The translations under genes and the position numbers were made by a program. Source: Paenibacillus sp. UNC499MF (lineage in GTDB: Bacteria; Bacillota; Bacilli; Paenibacillales; NBRC-103111). Taken from it: a DNA stretch of 64,000 nucleotides. Each line of letters begins with the position of its first letter. Position 1 is the first letter of the stretch. Below, in pieces: positions 26,473-34,074 of this stretch. The DNA lies in the NCBI RefSeq assembly GCF_900107975.1, contig NZ_FNVF01000002.1:263178-327177 (forward strand), in the 5' to 3' direction. The notes below the pieces were generated by a model that was given only the letters and a program-made list of their open reading frames with translations, did no database searches and was not told the origin of the DNA.

Positions 26473-27306
26473 TTATTCGGCGTCCCGCAGCACGCTTACG
26501 ACTTTGCCCAATATGCTGACGTTAACCGGATAGAGCGGCTGAAAGCGATCGTTCGCAGGCTGAAGCCTAACCCGGTTGGACTCTTTGAAGAAGGTTTTTA
26601 CTGTCGCTTCTTCGCCGTCGATCAAAGCGACGATCACTTCTCCGTTGTCCGCCGACGACTGTTGACGGACGAGCACCAGATCGCCGTTCTCGATTCCTTT
26701 ATTGATCATGCTTTCCCCTTGAATCCGCAGGATGAAATGTTTTCCCTGGCCCACCAGATTTTTGGGGACGCTGAAATACTCTTCGATATTCTCCGCAGCC
26801 AGAATGGGACTGCCCGCCGTAACTTTACCGATCAGGGGAAGCCGGACGTAATATTCCGCGGAGAGCGAAGCTTCACGGAGTTCGCCGCCCGGCTGGATGG
26901 AAGCGGTCTTCACCTTACCGGACCGGTATAGATCACCCGGCGTCTGAGCCCGGTTCTTGCTTGCAAGATGAGCGGCCATCGTCTGGAGAAGCACCAGGTC
27001 TTCCTCCTCAAGCTGTTCGGCGACGTCATACAAGGCATCTATATGGGGATGGCTTTTCACGGAAGGTGGAAAGGGTATGAAGTTCGCAGGAAAATCGGGA
27101 ATCGTGCCTGTCATCAGCCAGTCAAGGGAAACGTTGAATTGTTTGGAAATGGAGATCAATGCTCTAGCAGTAGGGGTCGATTTTTTTTTGCCATTTTCCC
27201 AATCACTGATGTTTCCCGGAGAAACTCCGATCATAGCGGCCATCTTGGCCATGGTCAAGTTGTGCTTTAACCGCAGCTCCTTGATGCGATGATTAATTTC
27301 ATTCAT
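26473..27306 (-). CDS. XRE-S24 LexA/CI-type repressor
   Basis: A 277-residue repressor. Residues 1-65 form an XRE helix-turn-helix (MAKMAAMIGVSPGNISDWEN). The C-terminal half is an S24 peptidase with the serine in RIQGESMINKGIENGD and the lysine in EEATVKTFF. An Ala-Gly pair in GKVTAGSPILA fits the LexA-type self-cleavage site. The ATG at 27306 is preferred because GGGGGC lies upstream and the XRE domain begins there; longer versions add an unlike leader. Such proteins are inactivated by RecA after DNA damage. Twin operators overlap its own promoter. Confidence 0.87.
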   Translation of the reverse strand: MNEINHRIKELRLKHNLTMAKMAAMIGVSPGNISDWENGKKKSTPTARALISISKQFNVSLDWLMTGTIPDFPANFIPFPPSVKSHPHIDALYDVAEQLEEEDLVLLQTMAAHLASKNRAQTPGDLYRSGKVKTASIQPGGELREASLSAEYYVRLPLIGKVTAGSPILAAENIEEYFSVPKNLVGQGKHFILRIQGESMINKGIENGDLVLVRQQSSADNGEVIVALIDGEEATVKTFFKESNRVRLQPANDRFQPLYPVNVSILGKVVSVLRDAE

Positions 27307-27344
27307 TCTCAAGCCCCCAATTCGGCATAATCCAGAACAATCAA

Positions 27345-27358
27345 CAAACATATGTTCT
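27345..27358. promoter_or_regulatory. Operator 1 for the S24 repressor (SOS-box-like)
   Basis: CAAACATATGTTCT contains the perfect palindrome AACATATGTT at 27347-27356. It matches the Bacillus DinR/LexA box CGAACRNRYGTTYC except at two positions. A near-identical copy starts 24 bases further on. It lies between the repressor promoter and the repressor start, as expected for autoregulation. Confidence 0.6.
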
Positions 27359-27361
27359 AAT

Positions 27362-27370
27362 AGTATATCA
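27362..27370 (-). promoter_or_regulatory. Extended -10 element of the repressor promoter
   Basis: On the minus strand the sequence TGATATACT is an extended -10 element (TGn plus TATACT). It sits 56 bases upstream of the repressor start and between the two operators. No good -35 hexamer is present, which is normal for extended -10 promoters. Confidence 0.5.
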
Positions 27371-27382
27371 AACATTAGTTCT
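27369..27382. promoter_or_regulatory. Operator 2 for the S24 repressor
   Basis: CAAACATTAGTTCT differs from operator 1 at two central bases. It overlaps the likely minus-strand promoter, so occupancy would block transcription of the repressor gene. Confidence 0.55.
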
Positions 27383-27446
27383 AGAAAATAGCTATTTATT
27401 CCTTTCTTACAAATAGTTAAAAAAATACGCATATACGAATTTAACC

Positions 27447-27475
27447 TTGTTTTCGTACGCATAAGCGTTTATAAT
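27447..27475 (+). promoter_or_regulatory. Sigma-A promoter for the AraC2-unbL segment
   Basis: TTGTTT and TATAAT are separated by exactly 17 bases. It lies in an AT-rich intergenic region and points towards the AraC gene at 27692 and the genes behind it. The transcript would have a leader of roughly 200 bases in which no further structure was identified. Confidence 0.65.
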
Positions 27476-27691
27476 TTGTTTTACCAGATTCCACCAATGA
27501 ATTTGAATATATCTGCCTTTTCTAAGGATGTGAAACTTCATGACAAAAAAAGACGGATAGGTGACAATCCAAGCAGATCATCGACAAATTTTTATTGGTA
27601 AAATTTATTTTAGAAAGGTGTAATCAGCCATTTTATAGATTTTATGTCATTTATAAAAAATTCACCGACTATCAAGAGGGGGATGAACGAA

Positions 27692-28330
27692 GTGGATTTG
27701 CTGGTCTTTGTACATAAAGCCGAGAAATGTAAAGATTACCTTGCGGATTTGCTGCTTCTTTCCAAAAAAGTGAAGTTGACCGAGTTTGTCGATTTTAACT
27801 CCGCTCTCCAGCTGGTCAAGAAGGCGCGCTATAAACTTATCGTATTTCTTACCTTCGAGCCGGTTTTTCCGAAAGCCTGGAACGTAAACGAGCTGCGAAT
27901 CAACAGCCCTATGCTCGCATTGGCCGGGGCCGATAAAATCAGCTTGTCTTCCTTAATATCTCTGATTGATATGGTGGCCCAGAATGAAGAAGTTTCCCAT
28001 GATAACCGGCTTTTCGCGGAATCACTGGCCTACATCGACGAGAACATATGCGAAAACGATCTGAATCTCGAAAAGGTCGCTTCGCAAATCTATGTCAGCC
28101 GGTGCCACTATTCCCGGATGTTCCAGAAGTATGTGGGAACGGGCTTCAAAGAATATGTGATGAATAAACGGATCCAGAAGGCGAAGCTATTGCTGCAAAG
28201 GGGAGAGCCCGTCACCGATGTTTGTTTCTCGGTAGGCTATAACGATTTGACTCACTTCGGCAGAATTTTCAAGAGAAAGGTGGGGGTGAACCCGTCCGTC
28301 TACAGATTGAGCAAAGCCGCTTCACAATAG
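27692..28330 (+). CDS. AraC-family transcriptional regulator 2
   Basis: About 212 residues with a C-terminal AraC-type DNA-binding domain (LEKVASQIYVSRCHYSRMF ... HFGRIFKRKVGVNPSVYR). This part is close to that of AraC1 at 17466-18155. The N-terminal part has a receiver-like length without a clear phosphoacceptor. The GTG at 27692 follows AGGGGG at good spacing. An ATG at 27683 has that site only one base away, and one at 27644 lacks a site. It is divergent from the S24 repressor and probably controls the unbL-unbU2 segment or the whole cluster. Confidence 0.83.
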   Translation: MDLLVFVHKAEKCKDYLADLLLLSKKVKLTEFVDFNSALQLVKKARYKLIVFLTFEPVFPKAWNVNELRINSPMLALAGADKISLSSLISLIDMVAQNEEVSHDNRLFAESLAYIDENICENDLNLEKVASQIYVSRCHYSRMFQKYVGTGFKEYVMNKRIQKAKLLLQRGEPVTDVCFSVGYNDLTHFGRIFKRKVGVNPSVYRLSKAASQ

Positions 28331-28423
28331 AAGAAAAGGGAGTGAAATAACGAAAGCAGGCAAGTCGTATTTTAAAAACGCGCCAACCGTTTCAGCCACA
28401 CGAAAAGCGGAGGAGATGGGTTC

Positions 28424-29428
28424 ATGCAAGTTGTTGCCGTCATATCCGGATTAGGGGCATTTCTAGCGGTTCTTGCTCCGTTCATTTATCTGAAAGCTTT
28501 TCACCGCAGCATCCCGAAGATGGTCGCCAAATTTCCGATCACGCACCATGTCCATTACGACCGCAAATTCCCGCAGATTCTAAGGGCGTTCTTGTCTGGC
28601 AGCAACTGGGCTTTAAAACCGGTACCGGGAACGTCGGGGCTGCGCTCCAGATTGGAAACAAGTTTTGAGCCGTTCTATAAAGGATTCGCTTACGAAGGGA
28701 CCGGCATGGGACTTGGCGTAAAATCTTCTTTATTCCCGTCAAGCGGAAAACGTTTCGAAGCCTACATTCACCGGCTGTCGCCGGGATATTTGTACCAATA
28801 TTACGTGGGGCTCGGATGGTATCTCACGATCCGTCACGGCTTCCGGTACCGGGCATACAAGCGCTGGATGGGGCAGCTCCATCCAAGATACGCGCCCATT
28901 GTGTTCGACGGAGTCGGATTTCAAACGGCCTTGTTTCACTACAAGAAAAATAAACAGATTATTCAGAAATTTAACAAGTTTCCGGTTCCTTACCGGCGCG
29001 TCTGTTATCAGGGGTTAGGCAGGTGTTTATGGTTTTTGACGGAATTCGATTTACAAAAAACGGCTGCCGAACTGGAAAATTTGCCTGCTGAATTCAGAAA
29101 CGATGCATATAGTGGAGTAGGGCTGGCTGCCGCCTACAGCTTTTTCGACCAGATTGCGTTCGCCGCCCAAACGGATAAACAGATTCCCGTACAATACCGG
29201 CCTGCTTTCCGGCAGGGGCTTGCCTTCGGCTGGGAAGCGCGCCGCCTGCAGGACCCCGTCTACTGGGATGAACAATTGGAGAAATATACCTTCCCCGTCA
29301 TTCTTACAGTCACCGGATTTGTGGACCGCGTTCACGAGGCCGTGCAGCTGATGGGGCATAACGATACGGAAGCGGATTATTACTTGAGATGGATGGATAC
29401 CGTACGAAACCTGCTTAAGGAAGAATAG
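28424..29428 (+). CDS. unbL: UnbL-like DUF1702 protein
   Basis: A 334-residue protein of the DUF1702 family. Typical blocks are YKGFAYEGTGMGLGV, YYVGLGWYLTIR, VFDGVGFQTALFHY, CYQGLGRCLWFL and YSGVGLAAAYSF. This family is known from the unbL (E3) genes of enediyne clusters and has no established activity. An N-terminal hydrophobic segment (VVAVISGLGAFLAVLAPFIYL) suggests membrane association. The start follows GGAGGAGATGGG. With UnbV and UnbU it completes the E3-E4-E5 trio within this window. Confidence 0.85.
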   Translation: MQVVAVISGLGAFLAVLAPFIYLKAFHRSIPKMVAKFPITHHVHYDRKFPQILRAFLSGSNWALKPVPGTSGLRSRLETSFEPFYKGFAYEGTGMGLGVKSSLFPSSGKRFEAYIHRLSPGYLYQYYVGLGWYLTIRHGFRYRAYKRWMGQLHPRYAPIVFDGVGFQTALFHYKKNKQIIQKFNKFPVPYRRVCYQGLGRCLWFLTEFDLQKTAAELENLPAEFRNDAYSGVGLAAAYSFFDQIAFAAQTDKQIPVQYRPAFRQGLAFGWEARRLQDPVYWDEQLEKYTFPVILTVTGFVDRVHEAVQLMGHNDTEADYYLRWMDTVRNLLKEE

Positions 29429-29471
29429 CCCGTAACCGCAGCGTGAGCTGCCGGTGCAAAGGAGAGATGGC

Positions 29472-30368
29472 ATGCGTGCGAAAAAGCTTGTGAATACCCG
29501 GGAGCTTTCTTACGGGGAATGGCTGGCCTGGCGGAGACAAGGAATCGGCGGCAGCGATGCGGCAGCCGTGTGCGGAGCGGACAAATGGAAATCCGCTCTG
29601 GAAGTTTACCTGGATAAAACCGGAGAACTGCCTCCTGCGGAAGAGAAGGAAGCGATGAGGCTCGGCAGTAAGCTCAAAGATTTTATCGCCCGGGAATTTA
29701 CGGACCGGACCGGACACAGGGTGATGAGAAGAAACTCGATCTTTCAGCACCCGGAGCACTCTTTTATGCTGGCCGGCCTGGATCGCTGGGTGATTGGCTC
29801 TCAAGCGGGTCTGTTATGCAAAACAGCCGGCGAATTCAGCAAAGAAGAATGGGAGGAGGGCCGGGTTCCCGCGAGAATCGATTTTCAGTGCCAGCACTAT
29901 ATGGCCGTTACGGGCGCAGGCCACTGGTGGGTAGCCGTTCTGATCGGCGGCAACAAATTCCGTACGGTGCGTCTGGAGCGCAGCGAGGAAAGGATAGAGG
30001 AGCTTATCGAAAGGGAAACCGTATTTTGGAACGGGCATGTCCTGGAAAAAAGACCGCCGGCCTTCGACGGAACGGACGCATCGTCCGATTTGCTGAACCG
30101 TCTGTATCCGCCGGTCACGAGCCGGACCTCTTCCGTGCCCCTGACGGAAGAAGCGGAACGCTGGATCGGGCAGTACCGGCAGGGAGCGGAAGAGGAAAGG
30201 GCGGCTGCGCTGCGCAAAACGGAGGCGGAAAATAAGCTCAAGGGACTTCTGGGTGAGCATGAGCAGGGCACGGTAGGGAACTACAAAGTGGAATGGAAAA
30301 GCATTAACCGGAAATCGGCCCGGTCCGCTTCTTACAGGCGGTTTCAGATTTCAACCATTTCGAAGTAA
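29472..30368 (+). CDS. YqaJ-like phage recombinase/exonuclease with altered active site
   Basis: A 298-residue protein with the YqaJ viral recombinase fold, recognisable from RRQGIGGSDAAAVCG, AGLDRWVIG and QCQHYMAVTGAGHWWVAVLIGG. The lambda-exonuclease-like site usually contains E-x-K. Here the region is AGLLCKTAG, so the glutamate is missing and nuclease activity is doubtful. The ATG at 29472 follows AAGGAGAG. Its position between unbL and the second unbU, with short gaps on both sides, is unexpected. It suggests capture from a mobile element or a new role. Confidence 0.8.
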   Translation: MRAKKLVNTRELSYGEWLAWRRQGIGGSDAAAVCGADKWKSALEVYLDKTGELPPAEEKEAMRLGSKLKDFIAREFTDRTGHRVMRRNSIFQHPEHSFMLAGLDRWVIGSQAGLLCKTAGEFSKEEWEEGRVPARIDFQCQHYMAVTGAGHWWVAVLIGGNKFRTVRLERSEERIEELIERETVFWNGHVLEKRPPAFDGTDASSDLLNRLYPPVTSRTSSVPLTEEAERWIGQYRQGAEEERAAALRKTEAENKLKGLLGEHEQGTVGNYKVEWKSINRKSARSASYRRFQISTISK

Positions 30369-30380
30369 CGGAGGAATTTT

Positions 30381-31229
30381 ATGCGCAACGAATTAAACAC
30401 GCATCTGCGTTCGGTCGTATCCTGGCGGGATTACCGGATCGATCCGAGATACTTCATTCTGGCGTTTCTGAGCAGCTTTGCGATAGCCGGGCAGGTGTAT
30501 CTGGGCTTTTTTCAGAAGTGGGATGCGGTTCTTGTGTCCGTTTTTTGTACCATGGGAACGGAAGTGATTTTGAACCGGCTGAGAAATAAAACGTGGATAT
30601 TTCCGCTTAGCGCCCTGATCACGGGAATCGGCGTCTCTCTGCTGCTCAGCTCTAACCTGCTGTGGCCTTACGCGCTTACGGCCGTCATCGCGATCGCGCT
30701 GAAATATGCCATCCGGTTCAAGGGCGGGCATATTTTCAACCCCAACAATGTGGCGATGGTCATCATGCTTTACTCCCTGCCCCAATATGCGGTGAGTACC
30801 CCCAAGCAGTGGACGAACGGCATCGGCGTCATGATTGTGATCTTGTCCCTGGGCATCGTGGTGTGCTACATTGCCAACCGGCTCGATGCGGTGCTTGCTT
30901 TTCTGGGGAGCTTTACGCTGTTTGCGTTCGTGCGGCATTTCTTCTTCGGAGCGCCTCTGTTTGCGGCCCTGGGGCCTCTTATGGGCGCCTCCCTTCAGCT
31001 GTTTGCCTTCTTCATGATCACGGATCCCAAGTCCACGCCTGCGACAAGGAGCGCGCGCATTGCGTTTGCTTTCTTGGTCGCTCTGCTGGATGCCGTTTTC
31101 CGCATTAACCGGATTCCGAATCCGCAGTTTTACGCCTTGTTCCTCGTGTGTCTGGTCCTCATCATTCCATATCGGCTGTGGGCTGCCCGCAAAACGGTGC
31201 CGGAACCGGGGCTGACGGCAAACTCTTAA
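30381..31229 (+). CDS. unbU: UnbU-like RnfD/NqrB-type membrane protein, copy 2
   Basis: A 282-residue multi-pass membrane protein, clearly paralogous to the copy at 25249-26034. Shared blocks include FPLSALITGIGVSLLLSS, GHIFNPNNVAMVIML, STPKQWTNG and FFMITDPKSTP. It has an extra hydrophilic N-terminus of about 25 residues. GGAGGAA precedes the start. Two UnbU-type proteins could form a two-subunit membrane complex like RnfD with a partner, or could be alternatives under different control. Confidence 0.83.
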   Translation: MRNELNTHLRSVVSWRDYRIDPRYFILAFLSSFAIAGQVYLGFFQKWDAVLVSVFCTMGTEVILNRLRNKTWIFPLSALITGIGVSLLLSSNLLWPYALTAVIAIALKYAIRFKGGHIFNPNNVAMVIMLYSLPQYAVSTPKQWTNGIGVMIVILSLGIVVCYIANRLDAVLAFLGSFTLFAFVRHFFFGAPLFAALGPLMGASLQLFAFFMITDPKSTPATRSARIAFAFLVALLDAVFRINRIPNPQFYALFLVCLVLIIPYRLWAARKTVPEPGLTANS

Positions 31230-31310
31230 TTTGACGACAAACTTTTATAGAGAAGAAGGAAGACGGAAAAAGATAACCGGGCGGTTAATTCTACAAAAGA
31301 GGTGATCTCC

Positions 31311-31643
31311 ATGTGCCGGAACGGGATATGCGGGAGGGCTTTTGGCGGCGGAGAGGGGACAGGCTGCGGCAGACACTGCGGCAACCTCCAGACGGAAGCC
31401 TTTTCTAATGAAGGAGCGGAAGCTGCAAAAGATCAACGGGTAAACGGGACAACTTATCGCGCGCAAGAGCAGCGAAACCGGGTGACGCCAAGCCGTACGG
31501 AAGCTCAGCCGAAGAACGGGGAACGGAAGGATGAACCAAACCAGGGAGAACGCGACCGTCTGCCGGCCGATCATTTACCGTCGAGATATTTTCTGCGCAC
31601 CAAGTATTTTAAGTATTGGGATTTTTGGGACCATTTCCGTTAA
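31311..31643 (+). CDS. Small protein, Cys/Gly-rich N-terminus and aromatic C-terminus
   Basis: A 110-residue protein with an excellent ribosome binding site (AGAGGTGAT, 7 bases before the ATG). The N-terminus is Cys- and Gly-rich (CRNGICGRAFGGGEGTGCG then RHCG). The middle is polar and charged. The end is aromatic-rich (SRYFLRTKYFKYWDFWDHFR). I do not recognise it. It follows unbU copy 2 by 81 bases and precedes a terminator, so it may be the last gene of this transcript. Confidence 0.5.
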   Translation: MCRNGICGRAFGGGEGTGCGRHCGNLQTEAFSNEGAEAAKDQRVNGTTYRAQEQRNRVTPSRTEAQPKNGERKDEPNQGERDRLPADHLPSRYFLRTKYFKYWDFWDHFR

Positions 31644-31684
31644 AGGGCAGATCAAGCCCGATAGGTAGTCAGACCACTCATAAG

Positions 31685-31729
31685 AAAAAGACAAGAACAG
31701 GACAAGCTCTCCCGTTTTTGTCTTTTTTT
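31685..31729 (+). terminator. Intrinsic terminator at the end of the cluster
   Basis: AAAAAGACAA and TTGTCTTTTTTT can pair across a loop of about 24 bases and are followed by a T tract. It marks the right boundary of the cluster. The AT-rich stretch 31730-31862 leads into rhaEW; no clear promoter hexamers were assigned there. Confidence 0.6.
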
Positions 31730-31862
31730 ACTTATCCAAAGAAAAACAAACATAAAAATAACAATTCAAAAATAAATAAAGGTATGATAACATAAAATAA
31801 AAGAAAACAAATAAATACAAAGTAAACCAATACTCGTTCTATTCCTGAGGAGGAGCACAAAA

Positions 31863-33932
31863 ATGACGGCAAATTTATGGGATGCGGAAATCGCGGTAGG
31901 CGTTAAGAAAGGCTTGGACGAACTGGTATATCGTTCTAACCTGCTCGGGTTTGACCGTTCGGTCGCCAACTGGGGCGGCGGGAACACTTCGGCCAAGACG
32001 ACAGTCACGGATTTTCGCGGGCGGGAAATCGAGGTTATGTGGGTAAAAGGCAGCGGTTCGGACCTTGCATCCATGAAAGCGGAAAATTTCACGGGTCTGC
32101 GCTTGGACGATATTCGTCCGCTGATGGAGCGGAAAGAAATGAGCGACGAAGAAATGGTCGCCTATCTGGGACATTGCATGGTGGACAGCCGGCACCCGCG
32201 GGCTTCGATCGAAACGCTGCTGCATGCGTTTCTTCCTTTTAAACATGTGGATCATACGCATCCCGATGCCATCATCGCCCTCTGCTGCGCGGATAACGGC
32301 AAAGAGCTGGCGCGCGAAATTTACGGCGACCGGTTTGTCTGGGTGCCGTATGTGCGTCCGGGCTTCACCTTGTCGAAAATGATCGCCGAAGCCGTACACG
32401 GCAACCCGGATGCCGAGCTTGTCCTTATGGAAAAGCACGGCCTGGTCACCTGGGGAGAAACGTCGGCGGCCTGCTACAAGAAGACGATCGAGATTATCTC
32501 GGAGGCGGAAAGCTTCATCGAAGCGCGTGCGAACCGCGCTGTGATGTTTGGCGGCGCGAAGTATGAAGCGCTGACGGAAACCGCGCGCCGGGAAGTTCTG
32601 GCGCAGGTACTGCCGGTCATCCGCGGAGCTGTCGGCGGAGAAAAGCAGATGCTGCTGACGGCCGATGCCGCAGAAGACGTGCTGGCTTTCGTGAACAGCC
32701 GTGACGCGCAGGTGCTCTCCCAGGTAGGAGCGGCCTGTCCGGACCATCTCGTTCATACGAAAATGAAGCCGCTCTATGTGAAGTGGAACCCCGCCGATGG
32801 GGATGTTCCGGCCCTTATCGAAGCGCTGAAGACCGGTATCGCCGCTTACAAGGAAGAGTACGGGGCCTACTTCGAACGGAACAAGAACGAGGGGGACGTG
32901 ATGTTCGAGGCGGCGCCGAGAGTGATTCTGATTCCCGGACTCGGGATGGTGAATACGGGCAAAAGCCGGGCGATGGCCCAGGTCAGCGGAGCCCTTTACC
33001 ACCGTGCCATCGCTGTGATGAGGGGGGCTACGGCGCTCGGAAATTTCGTTTCGCTGAGTGAGAACGAGTCCTATAACGTGGAGTACTGGCCGCTGGAGCT
33101 CTATAAACTGACTCTCGCCCCTGCGGAAGCCGAATTTTCCCGGAAAGTGGCGTTCATCACCGGCGGAGCCGGAGGCATTGGGGGCGCGGCCGCCCGCGAG
33201 CTGCTGAAGGGCGGCGCTCACGTCGTGCTGGCCGACCTTAATCTGGAGGGGGCGCAGACGCTGGCGGCGGAGCTTAACGGACAGTACGGGCCGGGACGCG
33301 TGGTAGCCGCCGCAATGGACGTTACGCGGGAAGAACAGGTCGCGGAAGCGTACAAGGAGACCATCCTTGCCTTCGGCGGGGTGGATATCATCGTGAACAA
33401 TGCCGGCCTGGCGACATCCAGTCCTTTTGAAGATACAACCCTTAAAGAATGGAACCTGAACATGAGCGTGCTGGGAACGGGCTATTTTCTCGTGGCGAGG
33501 GAAGCGTTCAAGATCATGAAGGCGCAGGCAACCGGCGGCAGCATGGTATTCGTCGGCTCCAAAAATTCCGTATATGCGGGTAAGAACGCATCCGCCTACA
33601 GCACGGCCAAAGCCGCCGAAATCCACTTGGCCCGCTGCATTGCCGCCGAAGGAGGCGCCTACGGCATCCGCGTCAATTCGGTGCTGCCGGACGCCGTGCT
33701 CCAAGGCTCCGCCATCTGGAATTCCGGTTGGCGCAGCGAACGCGCCGCCGCTTACGGCATCGAGCCGGACCAGCTGGAGGAGTACTACCGGCAGCGGACG
33801 ACGCTGCTCGTGAACGTTTATCCGCACGATATCGCGGAAGCGATCGCCTACTTCGCTTCGTCGAAATCGGAGAAGACGACCGGCTGCATGCTCACCGTAG
33901 ACGGCGGCGTTCCGGCTGCGTTCACGCGATAG
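31863..33932 (+). CDS. rhaEW: Bifunctional rhamnulose-1-phosphate aldolase/lactaldehyde dehydrogenase (YuxG type)
   Basis: A 689-residue fusion. The N-terminal about 400 residues are a class II aldolase/adducin domain, with zinc-binding histidines in VDHTHPDAI and a conserved MEKHGLVTWG. The C-terminal part is a short-chain dehydrogenase with TGGAGGIGGAAA, NNAG and YSTAKAA motifs. In Bacillus the equivalent protein cleaves L-rhamnulose-1-phosphate to DHAP and lactaldehyde and then oxidises the lactaldehyde. A DeoR-type regulator follows, as in known rhamnose operons. GAGGAGG precedes the start. The rhamnose isomerase and kinase genes are not in this window. Confidence 0.9.
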   Translation: MTANLWDAEIAVGVKKGLDELVYRSNLLGFDRSVANWGGGNTSAKTTVTDFRGREIEVMWVKGSGSDLASMKAENFTGLRLDDIRPLMERKEMSDEEMVAYLGHCMVDSRHPRASIETLLHAFLPFKHVDHTHPDAIIALCCADNGKELAREIYGDRFVWVPYVRPGFTLSKMIAEAVHGNPDAELVLMEKHGLVTWGETSAACYKKTIEIISEAESFIEARANRAVMFGGAKYEALTETARREVLAQVLPVIRGAVGGEKQMLLTADAAEDVLAFVNSRDAQVLSQVGAACPDHLVHTKMKPLYVKWNPADGDVPALIEALKTGIAAYKEEYGAYFERNKNEGDVMFEAAPRVILIPGLGMVNTGKSRAMAQVSGALYHRAIAVMRGATALGNFVSLSENESYNVEYWPLELYKLTLAPAEAEFSRKVAFITGGAGGIGGAAARELLKGGAHVVLADLNLEGAQTLAAELNGQYGPGRVVAAAMDVTREEQVAEAYKETILAFGGVDIIVNNAGLATSSPFEDTTLKEWNLNMSVLGTGYFLVAREAFKIMKAQATGGSMVFVGSKNSVYAGKNASAYSTAKAAEIHLARCIAAEGGAYGIRVNSVLPDAVLQGSAIWNSGWRSERAAAYGIEPDQLEEYYRQRTTLLVNVYPHDIAEAIAYFASSKSEKTTGCMLTVDGGVPAAFTR

Positions 33933-34074
33933 CCGGAGGGAGGCGCGTCATCGCGCGATATTGTACAATAAAAGAAACAGAGGCGGGACCTGGACCCGGG
34001 CTGCTTTATTCCTTACCGCAGCGGAACAGCGGGCCCGCCTCCGCAAGAATGGAACGATGAAATGAGGATGCACG

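Noticed and set aside
26389-26931. A 180-codon plus-strand open frame
   Set aside because: It is the mirror of the S24 peptidase part of the repressor and has no supporting signals.
26165-30368. An integrated prophage
   Set aside because: There is a phage-type repressor, a small Cys-rich protein and a YqaJ-like gene, but no integrase, structural or lysis genes and no visible attachment repeats.
18200-31229. Calling the region an enediyne cluster outright
   Set aside because: No PKSE synthase or E10 thioesterase homologue is present in the window; only the accessory trio is.
31875-33827. A 650-codon open frame on the minus strand
   Set aside because: It is antisense to rhaEW, whose protein domains are clear. 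It is composed of Arg/His-rich translation typical of GC-rich shadows and has no family signature.
33980-34040. Terminator between rhaEW and rhaR
   Set aside because: The GAGGCGGG/CCCGCCTC arms are strong, but the loop is long and there is no T tract.
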